Assembly: GCA_050117315.1 (NCBI GenBank)
Contig: JASFMY010000105.1
Location: forward strand, 1-25,502
Direction: 5' to 3'
Length of the DNA: 25,502 nucleotides
Origin: JANQIV01 sp050117315
GTDB taxonomy: Bacteria; Bacteroidota; Ignavibacteria; Ignavibacteriales; Melioribacteraceae
Shown here: positions 7,307 to 14,915 of the stretch, piece by piece
How the letters are laid out: each line of letters begins with the position of its first letter
How positions within the stretch are numbered: the stretch's first letter is position 1
Position numbers and translations under genes: made by a program
Notes under the pieces: generated by a model
The model's input: only the letters and a program-made list of their open reading frames with translations
What the model was told of the DNA's origin: nothing
Databases searched by the model: none

Positions 7307-7393
7307 TTATTTGTAAATCTCTCTTCTATGACCGATTCGCAAAATAACAATTTTATTTTCATCAATTTCAGTAGTGATTATTATTTTATACAT
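7307..7393 (-). pseudogene. RelE/ParE-family toxin remnant (internally deleted)
   Basis: The 28-residue frame starts MYKIIITTEID and ends KIVILRIGHRREIYK. That end is the classic C-terminal strand and helix of RelE-type mRNA-cleaving toxins (usually about 85-90 residues). Its start joins directly to the last strand, so the middle of the toxin, including most of the active surface, is missing. The ATG overlaps the stop of the antitoxin remnant (ATGTATAA), as in intact toxin-antitoxin operons. It cannot work as a toxin in this form. Confidence 0.7.
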
Positions 7394-7584
7394 CAAAGAC
7401 TTCATCAAAATCTTTTACATCACCAGCTTTGTAATCTTCTCTAGCTTCCTTTACTTGAGTCAATATACTTTTTGCTGGACATTGCTTCAAAATCCTCGGC
7501 AAATTCTTTCAGTGTTTCCCTTACTGTTTCAGAGATTAATACTTTCAACTCATCTATTGATAAGTCCGATACTTTTGTGTTCAT
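7386..7584 (-). pseudogene. Antitoxin remnant, frameshifted, paired with RelE remnant
   Basis: The first 43 codons read MNTKVSDLSIDELKVLISET and on to KKYIDS. The reading frame then ends at an in-frame TAG (7441-7443). Shifting by one base near 7455-7460 restores VKEAREDYKAGDVKDFDEV up to the stop beside the toxin. The joined product would be about 65 residues, normal for an antitoxin that sequesters a RelE-type toxin. With the truncated toxin this marks a decayed module. A sequencing error could explain the frameshift but not the toxin deletion. Confidence 0.65.
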
Positions 7585-7634
7585 TTTAAGTTACTGTTGT
7601 AAATTTTATAAAACGTAAGATAATAAAGGAAGAA

Positions 7635-9851
7635 TCAAAGTTTTGCTTTTCTTAATCTCAATGAATTACTAACTACCGAAACAGAACTAAACGACATTGC
7701 CAGCGCTGCAAACATAGGGTTCAGCAACCCGAAAGCGGCAAGCGGAATGCCGATAATATTATAAATAAAAGCCCAGAATAGATTTTGTTTTATTGCCTTT
7801 ATGGTTTTGTGCGATAAATTTATGGCTTTTGCCACACCGTTAAGATCGCCTTTAATCAAAGTAATTTCAGCAGTTTCAATGGCAACATCGGTCCCGGTTC
7901 CAATAGCAATTCCAACATCCGCTTGAGCTAAAGCCGGGGAGTCGTTAATGCCGTCTCCAACCATTGCAACTTTTCTTCCTTCGTTTTGCAGTTCTTTAAT
8001 TTTTTCGGATTTCCGGTGGGGCAAAATCTCGGCAAGAAAATCAACAATGCCTACCCTATTTGCAATAGCCGAGGCGGTTTTATGGTTGTCGCCGGTAAGC
8101 ATTATAACTTTGTTTTTCATTTGATGAAGTCTCGCAACCGCTTCAACTGATGATGCTTTTACCGGATCCTCAATTGCAAATATCCCTTTAAGAGTTTTGT
8201 TTATGCCGGCAAGAATAACGGTTTTCCCAGAGTTACTTAACTCATCAATTTTATTTTTGTATTCGCTTAAATCAACCCGGTACTCGGCCAGTAACTTTTC
8301 ATTCCCGATAATTACTTCATCATTATCAATAATTCCCTTTATTCCGCTTCCGGTTAAACTTTGGAATTCATCAACTTTTCCTGGACGAATATTTTTTGAT
8401 TTTGCATAGTTGACAATAGCCTGAGCTATCGGGTGTTCGGATTTATTTTCAATTGAAGCTGTTAATTTTATTAATTCATTTTCATCTGAGTTTATATGGA
8501 TTATGTCGGTAACTTTGGGTTTGCCTTCGGTTATTGTACCTGTTTTGTCTAAAACTATTGTATCTATTTTATGAGCAAGCTCAAGGCTTTCACTGTTTTT
8601 AATTAAGATCCCTTTTTTTGCGCCCAACCCGGTTGAAACCATTATTGCCGTTGGGGTTGCCAGCCCCAGTGCACAAGGGCATGCAATTATTAGAACGGCA
8701 ACAAAATTTATTAGAGCAATACTTAATGAATCCGAAAAAACATACCACCCGGTTAATGTTATAACCGCGGTTAAAATAACGGAGGGTACAAACACGGCTG
8801 CAACTTTATCGGCAAGTTTTTGGATGGGGGCTTTAGAACCCTGGGCTTCTTCAACTAACTTTATTATCTGTCCGAGAATTGAATCTTCTCCTACAGTAGT
8901 AACCTCAAAATTAAAAGAGCCTGTATTGTTTAATGATCCGCCTATTACTTTGGAGCCGGTGATTTTTTCAACCGGTATACTTTCCCCTGTTATCATTGAC
9001 TCATCAACTGTTGAGTTTCCGGATGTGATTATTCCGTCTGCAGGAATTTTCTCGCCCGGCCGTACAATTACAACCTGACCGGTTTTTAAATTTTCTAAAG
9101 GAATTTTCTTTTCCCGGCCGTCTTCAATTATGTTTACCGACTTAGGTTTTAACTTAAGTAAACTTTTAATAGCGCTGCTTGTTTTTCTTTTGGCTTTATT
9201 TTCGAGCATTCTCCCGAACAGTATTAAAGTTATTATCACGGCTGATGTTTCAAAGTAAACATGCGGAGTTTGACCGGAAGAAGAAATTAGTGCCGGGAAT
9301 AAAGTGCTCAAAACACTGTAACCGTATGCTGCCCCGGAACCGATTGCTATTAAAGTGTTCATTTCCGCAGTAAACTTTTTTAAGTTGCCCCAGAATATTT
9401 TAAAGAACCTTTTACCTGAAATGAATACAACAGGGGTAGTTAAAAGGAATAAAATTTTGTTCGTGTAGTCGGCATTTATTTTCCAAATATTTTTGAAGAA
9501 ACTAAAGTCAAAAAACATGCTGATTATAAAAACCGGCAAAGTAAAAACTAATGCAATTATAAAATCCGATCTTAGTTCTTTGTAATGTTTGTCTGACTTT
9601 TCAAATTCATCCGCCGGTTTCTCTTGTGTATTTTCTTCCGTCTTTACAATTAACTTATAACCGAATTTATCTAAATCGCTTGAAATGTTTTTTAAATCGA
9701 TGTTTGGATTATCGGTTTCAATAACCAATTTTTCGGAAGCAAAATTTACATTTGCGTTTACTACTTCGTTGTTTTTTTTAACAACTTTTTCTACTCTTGC
9801 AGCGCATACAGCGCATGTCATTCCTTCAACGGGAAGTATTATTTTTTTCAT
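7635..9851 (-). CDS. copA: Copper-exporting P1B-type ATPase
   Basis: An inner-membrane pump that uses ATP to move Cu(I) out of the cytoplasm. The 738 residues contain, in order: one N-terminal HMA domain with GMTCAVC (10-16); membrane helices from about 96; the actuator loop TGES (288-291); the CPC metal site in the membrane (391-393); the phosphorylation motif DKTGT with D435; SEHP (471-474) in the nucleotide domain; the hinge GDGIND (632-637); and C-terminal helices with YN (697-698) and MSxxS (719-723). CPC, YN and MSxxS together mark the Cu(I) subclass. All catalytic residues are present. It lies three bases after copZ in one operon. No CsoR- or CueR-type regulator is nearby. Confidence 0.95.
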   Translation of the reverse strand: MKKIILPVEGMTCAVCAARVEKVVKKNNEVVNANVNFASEKLVIETDNPNIDLKNISSDLDKFGYKLIVKTEENTQEKPADEFEKSDKHYKELRSDFIIALVFTLPVFIISMFFDFSFFKNIWKINADYTNKILFLLTTPVVFISGKRFFKIFWGNLKKFTAEMNTLIAIGSGAAYGYSVLSTLFPALISSSGQTPHVYFETSAVIITLILFGRMLENKAKRKTSSAIKSLLKLKPKSVNIIEDGREKKIPLENLKTGQVVIVRPGEKIPADGIITSGNSTVDESMITGESIPVEKITGSKVIGGSLNNTGSFNFEVTTVGEDSILGQIIKLVEEAQGSKAPIQKLADKVAAVFVPSVILTAVITLTGWYVFSDSLSIALINFVAVLIIACPCALGLATPTAIMVSTGLGAKKGILIKNSESLELAHKIDTIVLDKTGTITEGKPKVTDIIHINSDENELIKLTASIENKSEHPIAQAIVNYAKSKNIRPGKVDEFQSLTGSGIKGIIDNDEVIIGNEKLLAEYRVDLSEYKNKIDELSNSGKTVILAGINKTLKGIFAIEDPVKASSVEAVARLHQMKNKVIMLTGDNHKTASAIANRVGIVDFLAEILPHRKSEKIKELQNEGRKVAMVGDGINDSPALAQADVGIAIGTGTDVAIETAEITLIKGDLNGVAKAINLSHKTIKAIKQNLFWAFIYNIIGIPLAAFGLLNPMFAALAMSFSSVSVVSNSLRLRKAKL

Positions 9852-9854
9852 AAG

Positions 9855-10055
9855 CTAATCTACTACTTCAAATCCGGCTTCTTTAATTGCCTCAATTATT
9901 TCGTTTTCTTCAACTATAGTTTCTTCATAAGTGATTTTGGCTAGTCCTATTTCAACATCATAGGAATTCAGTTTTAATCCCGATAATTCGTTATTTACAG
10001 CTTTTACGCAGTGATCGCAGGACATCCCGTTTATTTTAAAATTTTTCTCTGTCAT
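9855..10055 (-). CDS. copZ: Copper chaperone, HMA domain
   Basis: A 66-residue single HMA domain with the metal site GMSCDHC near the N-terminus, followed by the usual strand-helix-strand pattern and ending GFEVVD. It binds Cu(I) in the cytosol and should pass it to the ATPase encoded three bases downstream. The frame can be opened four codons earlier at a TTG, but the ATG at 10055 has GAGG about seven bases upstream and gives the normal family length, so I use it. An upstream promoter must lie in the 192-base gap shared with the divergent TPR gene; I found no clear copper-sensor operator there. Confidence 0.9.
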   Translation of the reverse strand: MTEKNFKINGMSCDHCVKAVNNELSGLKLNSYDVEIGLAKITYEETIVEENEIIEAIKEAGFEVVD

Positions 10056-10247
10056 TAAATTCCTCAATAATTTTTTTATTTGAAATTATATTGTTTGCAA
10101 CCTATAAAGTTCCCCTAAAAAATAGTCAATAAAATACGATAATCAATAGTATACGATTCGATTGAAACTTATTTTTATTAATTAACAAAATTTTTTTGTA
10201 ATTTTTAATTAGCGTAAATTTTTAATAATAATTTAATATTTATTCTA

Positions 10248-11858
10248 ATGAGCTTCATAAAAAAATTGTTCTCAGGCGGGGAAGCAAAGACTCTTTATAA
10301 TAAGGCTGCTGAATTATACAAAGAAAAAAAATTTACAGAAGCTTATGATTTATATACAAAGATTATTGACAGTACGAATGACGTTAAGGCATATTACAGC
10401 AGGGCCCTTTGCTCATACTACTCAGGTAATTACGACGACGCGAAGTCGGATTTACTTGAAGTGAAAAAAATTAACGCGGATTACTCTCCAAATCTCTTCT
10501 ATTTTTTGAGCAGGATAGAATATGCTAACGACAACTACGATGAAGCCTTATTGCTTGCCAACGAATTCATTAACCGCACAAATACAAAAGCAGAGGGATT
10601 ATATATTAGGGGGAAAGTCTATGAGGCGATGGGAAAATATGACGAAGCAGTTAAGGATTTTAACCAAACAATTGAATTAAAACCGGATAAGGTTGATGCC
10701 ATAATCATGCTTGGGATTATTAAGTATGAAGAAGGCGATTTAAATAAAGCTATAATTGATTTTGACAAAGCTATTGAAATCAACCCGAATTCTTCAAATG
10801 CATATAATTACAGGGGAATGGCCTATTATAAACTTGGCAAAGTTGATGATGCGTTAAAGGATATCAACACATCAATTGAGCTAAACCCCGGCTATGCAGA
10901 TGCACTATATAATGCAGCGGTAATTTATGACAAAAGAGATGAGAAAGAGAAAGCTGTAGAACTGCTTGAAAAATTATTTTCTTTTAACGATGAATTTGTT
11001 GATGCCTATTTATTAATGGGTGAAATTAAAACATCCCTTGATGACCCTGACGGCGCCCTGGCAATATATAATAAGTTTTTGGAGATTGATGGGTCAAATA
11101 TCGAAGTCTATAAAAAACGAGCAAAACTTAAAAAAATATTATTTGATTTTGATGGTGCAATAGAAGATTTAATAACGGCAAAAAGTCTAGACGAGAGCGA
11201 TCCAGAAGTATTTTTCTTATTAGGCGCGATTGAATTCGAAAGAAAAAACTGCGGTAAAAGTATTGAATATCTTAACAAAGCTCTTGAAATGACCGACGAC
11301 AACAGGGAATATTTATTCCAAAGAGGGTTGGTTTATTTAAATTGTCAAGAATATCAAAAAGCAAATGTTGACTTTACAAAAATAATCGAAACGAATAAAG
11401 ACGCATACCAATCTTATTATTATAGGGCACTTATAAAAGAAAAACTTGCCGATACTCAAGGAGCAAATACAGATTATACAAAAGCACTTGGTGATCCGGA
11501 TTACTTTGAAGCCTATATAGGAAGGGGTAAATTGAAATACAGGTTAGAGGACTTCAATGCAGCAGCAATTGACTTTTCAAAAGCAGTAAAATTAAAACCG
11601 GGTAATTCAAGAGCATTATTTCTTAGAGGAAGCGCATACAGAAAAATAAATAGAATGAATGAAGCCCTTGACGATTTAAACAAATCGATTGAATTGAATC
11701 CCAATTATGCAAATGCTCACTGCTTACGCGGGTTTATTCATTTTACAGTTAGAAAATTTAGAGATGCACTAAATGATTGGCAAACTGCGATTAAACTGGA
11801 TGGAAGTCTTGAGAAGGTTTTAAAAGATTACATTGACAAAACCAAAGCTAAACTTTAA
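10248..11858 (+). CDS. Protein of about 14 tandem TPR repeats
   Basis: 536 residues made almost wholly of tetratricopeptide repeats. The 34-residue units recur from about residue 12 to 530, with phrases such as YDEAVKDFNQTIELKPD, LNKAIIDFDKAIEINPN, VDDALKDINTSIELNPG and MNEALDDLNKSIELNPN. Such stacks form a superhelical protein-binding scaffold. There is no signal peptide, membrane segment or catalytic domain, so it is probably cytosolic. The ATG at 10248 has no Shine-Dalgarno sequence, common in Bacteroidota relatives, and the upstream DNA is very AT-rich. It is transcribed away from copZ and converges with the next gene, sharing the bases TTAA at their stops. Its partner is unknown. Confidence 0.85.
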   Translation: MSFIKKLFSGGEAKTLYNKAAELYKEKKFTEAYDLYTKIIDSTNDVKAYYSRALCSYYSGNYDDAKSDLLEVKKINADYSPNLFYFLSRIEYANDNYDEALLLANEFINRTNTKAEGLYIRGKVYEAMGKYDEAVKDFNQTIELKPDKVDAIIMLGIIKYEEGDLNKAIIDFDKAIEINPNSSNAYNYRGMAYYKLGKVDDALKDINTSIELNPGYADALYNAAVIYDKRDEKEKAVELLEKLFSFNDEFVDAYLLMGEIKTSLDDPDGALAIYNKFLEIDGSNIEVYKKRAKLKKILFDFDGAIEDLITAKSLDESDPEVFFLLGAIEFERKNCGKSIEYLNKALEMTDDNREYLFQRGLVYLNCQEYQKANVDFTKIIETNKDAYQSYYYRALIKEKLADTQGANTDYTKALGDPDYFEAYIGRGKLKYRLEDFNAAAIDFSKAVKLKPGNSRALFLRGSAYRKINRMNEALDDLNKSIELNPNYANAHCLRGFIHFTVRKFRDALNDWQTAIKLDGSLEKVLKDYIDKTKAKL

Positions 11859-12379
11859 TTTTCTTTTGTTTTCTTATTCTTTTTATCGCTGTCTAAAATA
11901 TATAAATCGTCTTTTAAGTCGTCGGCATACTTATCAAGGATGTTGTCACCTAATGAATTTAGTTTTTCCTTTTTATCAACTACCTCGGCTTTACGAAATT
12001 CCTTTTTAGGAGTCACAGTGGGTTTTGGATTTGTTTTCTCCCGTTCTAAGTTGTTCAGTACTTCAATTCTTTTGAGCGGTTGTTTAGGTTCTTCCTTCTT
12101 AGGGGTGTTATGACCGGAATGTTTTTTTCTGTGGCTTTGTTTATAAACTTTGGTTGTCCTTTCTTTACTGTGAATGTAACTTACCTTAGTCTGATACTTA
12201 GTTGGTTTATCACCAATGAATTTTTTATCATCCAGTATCTGGTCGCCTTGATCAGGTTCCTCAGATTCCCCGGCTCTTGACTGTCTGACTTTATAGGATA
12301 TGTATGAGAAAATAATAGTAACAACCGACAGAACAGCAAAAATTGCAAGGCTAAAATATATAATTGGTAGAAGTTCCAT
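11855..12379 (-). CDS. Membrane-tethered charged protein, paralogue 1
   Basis: 174 residues of unknown function. One N-terminal membrane helix (about 5-29, in MELLPIIYFSLAIFAVLS) is followed by SYISYKVR and a long Lys/Glu/Pro-rich, probably disordered cytoplasmic tail. The tail ends in an acidic helix with DDLKDDLYILD. The N-terminal 35 residues match those of the gene at 12461-12916 (LLPIIYFSLAIF against LMPIIYTSLAIF, then SYISYK in both), while the tails differ. The stop codon overlaps that of the convergent TPR gene. There is no clear Shine-Dalgarno sequence. The short outside segment and charged tail suggest an anchor or scaffold, but this is inference. Confidence 0.7.
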   Translation of the reverse strand: MELLPIIYFSLAIFAVLSVVTIIFSYISYKVRQSRAGESEEPDQGDQILDDKKFIGDKPTKYQTKVSYIHSKERTTKVYKQSHRKKHSGHNTPKKEEPKQPLKRIEVLNNLEREKTNPKPTVTPKKEFRKAEVVDKKEKLNSLGDNILDKYADDLKDDLYILDSDKKNKKTKEN

Positions 12380-12391
12380 AATACATAAGAT

Positions 12392-12431
12392 AATAAAAAA
12401 AAATAACGGCTACAATTCAGTAACCGTTATT
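12392..12431 (-). terminator. Rho-independent terminator of the 12461-12916 gene
   Basis: On the minus strand AATAACGG and CCGTTATT (12424-12431 and 12402-12409) form an 8-bp stem, extendable to about 11 with a G-T pair. A run of nine T follows directly. It sits 30 bases past the upstream paralogue and before the start of the downstream one, so the two paralogues are probably separate transcription units. Confidence 0.8.
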
Positions 12432-12460
12432 GATTATCGAAAAAGAAACATTTTTTTAAT

Positions 12461-12916
12461 TTACCCTTGAGCGTAATATTTATAAAAACTTGATTCGTTG
12501 TAGGATGTATTATTTTGTACGGGGACTTTTCCCGGTTCCTCCTGCTGACGTGATAGTTTTTTTACTACCTGCACGCGTGGCTTGCTTGTTGTTGTTTCAT
12601 GATCTTTGGGATTCGCTTGTTTGGGAACTTGATAGACAACACTTGGAGACACTCGCTGCCGCTGAACATTTTCCTTTTTTGTTTGATAATTATTCGTTTG
12701 ATAGTGCTTTGCCTGGTTAACGTCATAAACCGGTACCTGCGCTAATTTTTTATTTTGATAAATCAAATTGTCCTTGTATGAAATTCCTTCATGTTCACTA
12801 TACTTATCCTTTTTCCCGGCTTTAAATTTGTATGAAATATAAGATATTATTAAAATTGTTATAAATATCCCAAAGAAGATAGCGAGACTTGTGTAAATTA
12901 TTGGCATTAGAGACAT
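12461..12916 (-). CDS. Membrane-tethered charged protein, paralogue 2
   Basis: 151 residues of unknown function with the same layout as the neighbour at 11855-12379. An N-terminal membrane helix (about 4-28) with LMPIIYTSLAIF is followed by SYISYKFK and a hydrophilic tail rich in Gln, Lys, Asn and Val, probably disordered, ending YYAQG. The start used is the ATG at 12914-12916; AAGGA lies about eleven bases upstream. A second ATG three codons in (MPIIY) is possible. The tandem copies with a conserved membrane part and divergent tails point to duplication and specialisation. A strong terminator follows. Confidence 0.7.
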   Translation of the reverse strand: MSLMPIIYTSLAIFFGIFITILIISYISYKFKAGKKDKYSEHEGISYKDNLIYQNKKLAQVPVYDVNQAKHYQTNNYQTKKENVQRQRVSPSVVYQVPKQANPKDHETTTSKPRVQVVKKLSRQQEEPGKVPVQNNTSYNESSFYKYYAQG

Positions 12917-13176
12917 TTTTTAATAATTCCTTTTTAGTTTGTTATTAAAATCCAACTAATGTGCCAATTCGTTTTTGTAGTGTTTTGATTGAAAATTACA
13001 GATAATTTGTTTTTATTTTGAGAGTAAGTATCATATTGAGACATAAAGGGGAAGCACTTGCAAATCCGTAACCTTTTATATTATAATGGATTACGTGAAT
13101 ATTTTATTTGATTTTCGAATAAATTTTGATATATTTATCAGCTCTGTAATATTTTATAAAAAAAATAGGTGCTCAA

Positions 13177-13473
13177 ATGACCAAAGCTGATATAGTTGAG
13201 AAAGTTGCTGCTGGTACGGGCTTAACAAAACTTGAAACGGAAGCTATAATTGAAGGCTTTTTAAATACCGTTATTCAGGCTTTAAGAGAAGGCAACGGTA
13301 TTGAAATAAGAGGCTTTGGCAGTTATAAAGTGAAAAAGAAAAACTCAAGATTTGCCAGAAATCCAAGAACTGGTGAAAAAGTTTTTGTGGATGAACACTA
13401 TGTCCCTGTGTTTAAATTTTCGAAAGACTTTAAATCTGCCGTCGACAGAGGTATGAAAGAGCTTAGTAAGTAG
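13177..13473 (+). CDS. HU/IHF-family DNA-binding protein
   Basis: A 98-residue histone-like protein that forms dimers, bends DNA and compacts the nucleoid. It shows the full family plan: helical dimerisation part (TKADIVEKVAAGTGLTK), then the signature GIEIRGFGSYKVKKK at about 40-54, the DNA-intercalating arm with the conserved ARNPRTGE (about 60-67), and the C-terminal VPVFKFSKDFKSAV. The arm is complete with the key proline. The ATG is preceded by AGGTG at seven bases. It is followed six bases later by the zinc-ribbon/TPR gene, so the two may be cotranscribed. Sequence alone does not separate HU from an IHF subunit. Confidence 0.93.
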   Translation: MTKADIVEKVAAGTGLTKLETEAIIEGFLNTVIQALREGNGIEIRGFGSYKVKKKNSRFARNPRTGEKVFVDEHYVPVFKFSKDFKSAVDRGMKELSK

Positions 13474-13479
13474 AACGGA

Positions 13480-14277
13480 ATGAGTACAATAAAATATATT
13501 AAATGTGCAAATTGCGGCGATGAGAATAAACTAGATACAGATATTTGCCTAACATGCGGCAGTAAACTAGAGGGGGATAATATATTTGAAAAAACGGAGG
13601 GAATTACAGAGCAAAGAATTTCAGATGAAAACCTCGCCCCAAAAGTTAAACCGGTAGATAAAAAAGAAAGTAAGAATAAAGCAGTTCATAAAAACAAAAA
13701 GCAGGCAAAAGTTTTAAGCAAGGTTAAGCTGGTTTATTTTGTTTTCTCATTACTGATATTATCAGGGCTGGTTTTGGTTTCTTCGGGAACATTTAATGAA
13801 CCTGAAGCTTTTGCTGCGTCTAATCATTCAACCGAATCTAACCAGAACGATCCGCATAAAGGAGTTGATTTAAATAGCCTCAACAGGATTGCTCAGTTAG
13901 AAAAAGATTTAACAACTAACCCAAACGATTATGAAAAAACAATTGAACTGGCTCATTTATTGAATGATTCCGGGTTTTACGAAAAAGCCGTTCAGTATTA
14001 TAATAAATATTTGATGCAACTCCCTGATAATGCTGATGTTTTAGTTGATCTTGGAGTATGCTATTTTGAAATGAATGATTTTAATAATGCAATAGACAAA
14101 ATGGAAAAGGCAGTAAAAATTAACCCTGCTCATCAAATAGCCCATTTTAATTTGGGAATTGTAAACTATTCGGCAAATAATGTTGCTGATGCAAAGGATT
14201 GGTGGCGGAAAACAATCAATCTGAATCCGGGAAGTGATATAGCAAAAAAAGCACAAGAATTAATAGATAATAATTAG
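13480..14277 (+). CDS. Zinc-ribbon, single-helix membrane, TPR protein
   Basis: 265 residues in three parts. An N-terminal zinc ribbon has CxxC-N10-CxxC at C9, C12, C23 and C26. A Lys-rich linker leads to one membrane helix (about 82-104). The C-terminal half (about 130-262) holds three TPR-like repeats, including YEKAVQYYNKYLMQLPDN and FNNAIDKMEKAVKINPA. With no signal peptide, the ribbon is probably inside and the TPR part outside the cytoplasm, suited to protein-protein contact at the envelope. It starts six bases after the HU gene and is followed by the tiny COX24-type gene, so the three may form one transcript. The exact function is unknown. Confidence 0.8.
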   Translation: MSTIKYIKCANCGDENKLDTDICLTCGSKLEGDNIFEKTEGITEQRISDENLAPKVKPVDKKESKNKAVHKNKKQAKVLSKVKLVYFVFSLLILSGLVLVSSGTFNEPEAFAASNHSTESNQNDPHKGVDLNSLNRIAQLEKDLTTNPNDYEKTIELAHLLNDSGFYEKAVQYYNKYLMQLPDNADVLVDLGVCYFEMNDFNNAIDKMEKAVKINPAHQIAHFNLGIVNYSANNVADAKDWWRKTINLNPGSDIAKKAQELIDNN

Positions 14278-14296
14278 ATAATAAATGGAGGTAAAT

Positions 14297-14392
14297 ATGC
14301 CTTGCGGTAGAAAACGCAAACGTCATAAAATGGCGACGCACAAGCGTAAAAAAAGACTCAGAAAAAACAGACATAAGAAAAAAGGTAAATAG
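14297..14392 (+). CDS. Tiny basic AURKAIP1/COX24-type ribosomal protein (bS22-like)
   Basis: A 31-residue, strongly basic peptide beginning MPCGRKRKRHKMATHKRKK and ending NRHKKKGK. GGAGG lies six bases before the ATG, the clearest Shine-Dalgarno site in the window, which supports real translation. The KMxxHKRKKRLRKNRHKKK pattern matches my memory of small proteins in Bacteroidota annotated as AURKAIP1/COX24-domain. These are related to mitochondrial mS38 and the mycobacterial ribosomal protein bS22, which sit in ribosomal RNA. It follows the zinc-ribbon/TPR gene by 19 bases and precedes a tRNA gene. The family call is from memory of the motif; its location on the ribosome is inferred. Confidence 0.8.
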   Translation: MPCGRKRKRHKMATHKRKKRLRKNRHKKKGK

Positions 14393-14533
14393 TAGTTTTT
14401 TAAGCTTCTGAAATTGCTCAAGTTCTTTTTTTTATACGGAATTTGCAGAAGTATGATTTATTGAACGGCCTTCTCAATTTTTTATAGTGCCGGGTAACAT
14501 TAAAAATATTTCTAATAGTTTTAGTGGAATTAA

Positions 14534-14606
14534 GCCATCTTAGCTCAGCTGGTAGAGCAATTCACTCGTAATGAATAGGTCAGCGGTTCGAATCCGCTAG
14601 ATGGCT
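14534..14606 (+). tRNA. tRNA-Thr (anticodon CGT)
   Basis: A complete cloverleaf of 73 bases. The acceptor GCCATCT pairs with AGATGGC, the D stem is GCTC/GAGC, the anticodon stem ATTCA/TGAAT closes the loop CTCGTAA with anticodon CGT, and the T stem AGCGG/CCGCT closes TTCGAAT. The discriminator base is T and CCA is not encoded. It reads the threonine codon ACG. Confidence 0.96.
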
Positions 14607-14915
14607 CTACACTTCTTCAAAAATCAGTTTGTTGATTGTAATTTTGTATCAACTCCTCAAAATATTTTTGTGATTGTTTGTTTTATCATCATATCATCCC
14701 GCTTTTGGGGAAATTATTCATCTTATTAGTTCTATTTTATCATTTTAATAAAAATCATTAGTTATTATACTAATATTTTAGTTATTTTTGAATGAAAACT
14801 AAGTAAATGATATTTAATTTGGTGGCACCATTTATGACTGTATGTGTAATACTTGTATGATATTATATCTGCAAAAGAAACACGGTTATAAATAATCATA
14901 AAATTCACAATTAAA
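14607..14915. other. AT-rich gap holding the promoter of the sensor operon
   Basis: 309 bases without a gene between the tRNA and the solute-binding protein. Apart from the possible sigma-54 site at 14823-14838, I see only AT-rich sequence. Confidence 0.5.
14823..14838 (+). promoter_or_regulatory. Possible sigma-54 promoter of the sensor operon
   Basis: TGGCAC at 14823-14828, five bases, then ATGAC at 14834-14838. The -24 half is a perfect match to TGGCAC-N5-TTGCA; the -12 half has TG but lacks the usual C. Transcription would start about 68 bases before the ATG at 14916. The operon encodes its own sigma-54 activator, which makes self-activation plausible. The weak -12 box keeps this tentative. 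Confidence 0.35.

Noticed and set aside
7374..7589. Plus-strand 71-codon frame rich in Phe/Leu/Ile
   Set aside because: It is antisense to the recognisable antitoxin and toxin remnants.
10056..10247. Search for a copper-sensor operator between copZ and the TPR gene
   Set aside because: No palindrome resembling CueR, CsoR or CopY sites was found in this AT-rich gap.
12490..12720. Plus-strand 76-codon frame
   Set aside because: It is antisense to the membrane-tethered paralogue, which has a conserved N-terminus and a good terminator.
14405..14451. CTTCTG...CAGAAG inverted words after the COX24-type gene, as a terminator
   Set aside because: The pairing is imperfect, the loop is long and no T-run follows the 3' arm.
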